A DNA stretch of 6,541 nt from Pseudomonadota bacterium (GTDB lineage: Bacteria > Pseudomonadota > Gammaproteobacteria > Burkholderiales > Thiobacillaceae), in NCBI GenBank assembly GCA_021780975.1, contig JAJXXS010000250.1, forward strand, positions 1 to 6,541. Direction: 5' to 3'. Position 1 is the stretch's first letter. The number at the start of each line of letters is the position of its first letter. This document shows positions 6,131 to 6,541 of this stretch, piece after piece. A program made the position numbers and the translations under genes. A model generated the notes under the pieces. The model searched no databases, was not told the DNA's origin, and was given only the letters and a program-made list of their open reading frames with translations.

Positions 6131-6541
6131 AACGAGGCTCTCAAGGCGTAAAGACAAAGATTCATAAGAGGGCTGGGCAGTATCCCCAGCAACAGCAGGG
6201 CCAGCCCATTGGCAGACAACACCAGACGCATGTCCGTTCCGGCGGAAATTTCCGCGCTTTGCTCCGGGTTGTCAAAATACATCAGTTTGACCACCCGAAG
6301 GTAATAGTAGGCGCCGATGAGGGAAAACATCACCGCCGCCACGGCGACCCATAGATAGCCCTGGTTGACCACCGCCTGGAGCACCGCCAGCTTGGCATAA
6401 AATCCCACCGTCGGGGGTATGCCGGCCATGGAGAACATGGTGATCAGCATGAGAAATGCCAGCCACGGACTGCGCGCATTGAGGCCCTTGAAGTCCTCCA
6501 GCCGGTCACTTTCAAAACCGGCGCGTGAAAGCAGGAGGATC
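6127..6541 (-). CDS. nuoN: NADH:quinone oxidoreductase subunit N, 3' part
   Basis: The last 137 residues of NuoN, an antiporter-like membrane subunit of complex I. The frame runs out of the window at the right edge, so the start and about 350 residues are missing. Features are LLLSRAGFE followed by DFKGLNARSPW, then a helix with MFSMAGIPPTVGFYAK, in which the lysine (6391-6393) corresponds to the essential channel lysine of TM12 (E. coli K395), then YYYLRVVKLMY and a final hydrophobic helix. Unlike the nuoM at the other end of the window, the visible channel residues look normal. It is followed, with a 4-base overlap, by its usual DUF2818 partner. A nuoM would be expected to the right, outside the window, on this same strand. 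Confidence 0.95.
   Translation of the reverse strand, partial: ILLLSRAGFESDRLEDFKGLNARSPWLAFLMLITMFSMAGIPPTVGFYAKLAVLQAVVNQGYLWVAVAAVMFSLIGAYYYLRVVKLMYFDNPEQSAEISAGTDMRLVLSANGLALLLLGILPSPLMNLCLYALRASL

Noticed and set aside
6131..6157. Upstream TTG start for the DUF2818 gene
   Set aside because: It would overlap nuoN by 31 bases and add residues absent from the family; the GTG at 6130 has a GAGAG upstream and a GTGA overlap.

Overview
The window looks like part of a GC-rich betaproteobacterial chromosome. The closest fit may be the Nitrosomonadales/Gallionellales/Thiobacillus area, but I infer this from protein character and have not placed it by search. The main clues are a nuoN followed by a DUF2818 membrane protein, an arrangement I know from betaproteobacterial complex I operons, and a MutS with betaproteobacterial sequence character.

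Layout, left to right. The window opens inside nuoM (+ strand, 3' part, to 914). After a 123-bp gap comes a PAS-GGDEF-EAL cyclic-di-GMP enzyme on the - strand (1038-2783). A 195-bp AT-rich divergent region with a perfect 8-bp inverted repeat separates it from mutS (+, 2979-5552). mutS shares a GTGA stop/start overlap with a small AF1514/DUF5619-like gene (+, 5549-5818). Six bases later, convergent, is the DUF2818 gene (-, 5825-6130). It again shares a GTGA overlap with the 3' end of nuoN (-, 6127 to the window end).

How the parts relate. NuoM and NuoN are neighbouring antiporter-like membrane subunits of NADH:quinone oxidoreductase and are usually consecutive, same-strand genes. Here they face each other across about 5.2 kb of unrelated genes. 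nuoN keeps its usual DUF2818 partner, so the left-hand nuoM is the misplaced element: a second copy, one side of an inversion, or an assembly join. It is also unusual in sequence. It aligns with E. coli NuoM, as I recall it, at a constant offset with no indels, yet lacks several near-invariant residues of the proton path (K265, H348, D246, H248) while keeping K234, H322 and E407. The changed stretch largely coincides with a block of AT-ending codons between strongly GC-ending flanks. This mosaic is the most interesting signal in the window.

The middle genes look intact and ordinary: a c-di-GMP turnover protein with both active sites present, and a complete mismatch-repair ATPase. Smaller points of interest are a slippery A8 tract at the end of mutS that is open in the -1 frame into the next gene, a 10-bp tandem duplication inside mutS, and the palindrome between the divergent genes. 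I see no RNA gene, insertion sequence or CRISPR array.
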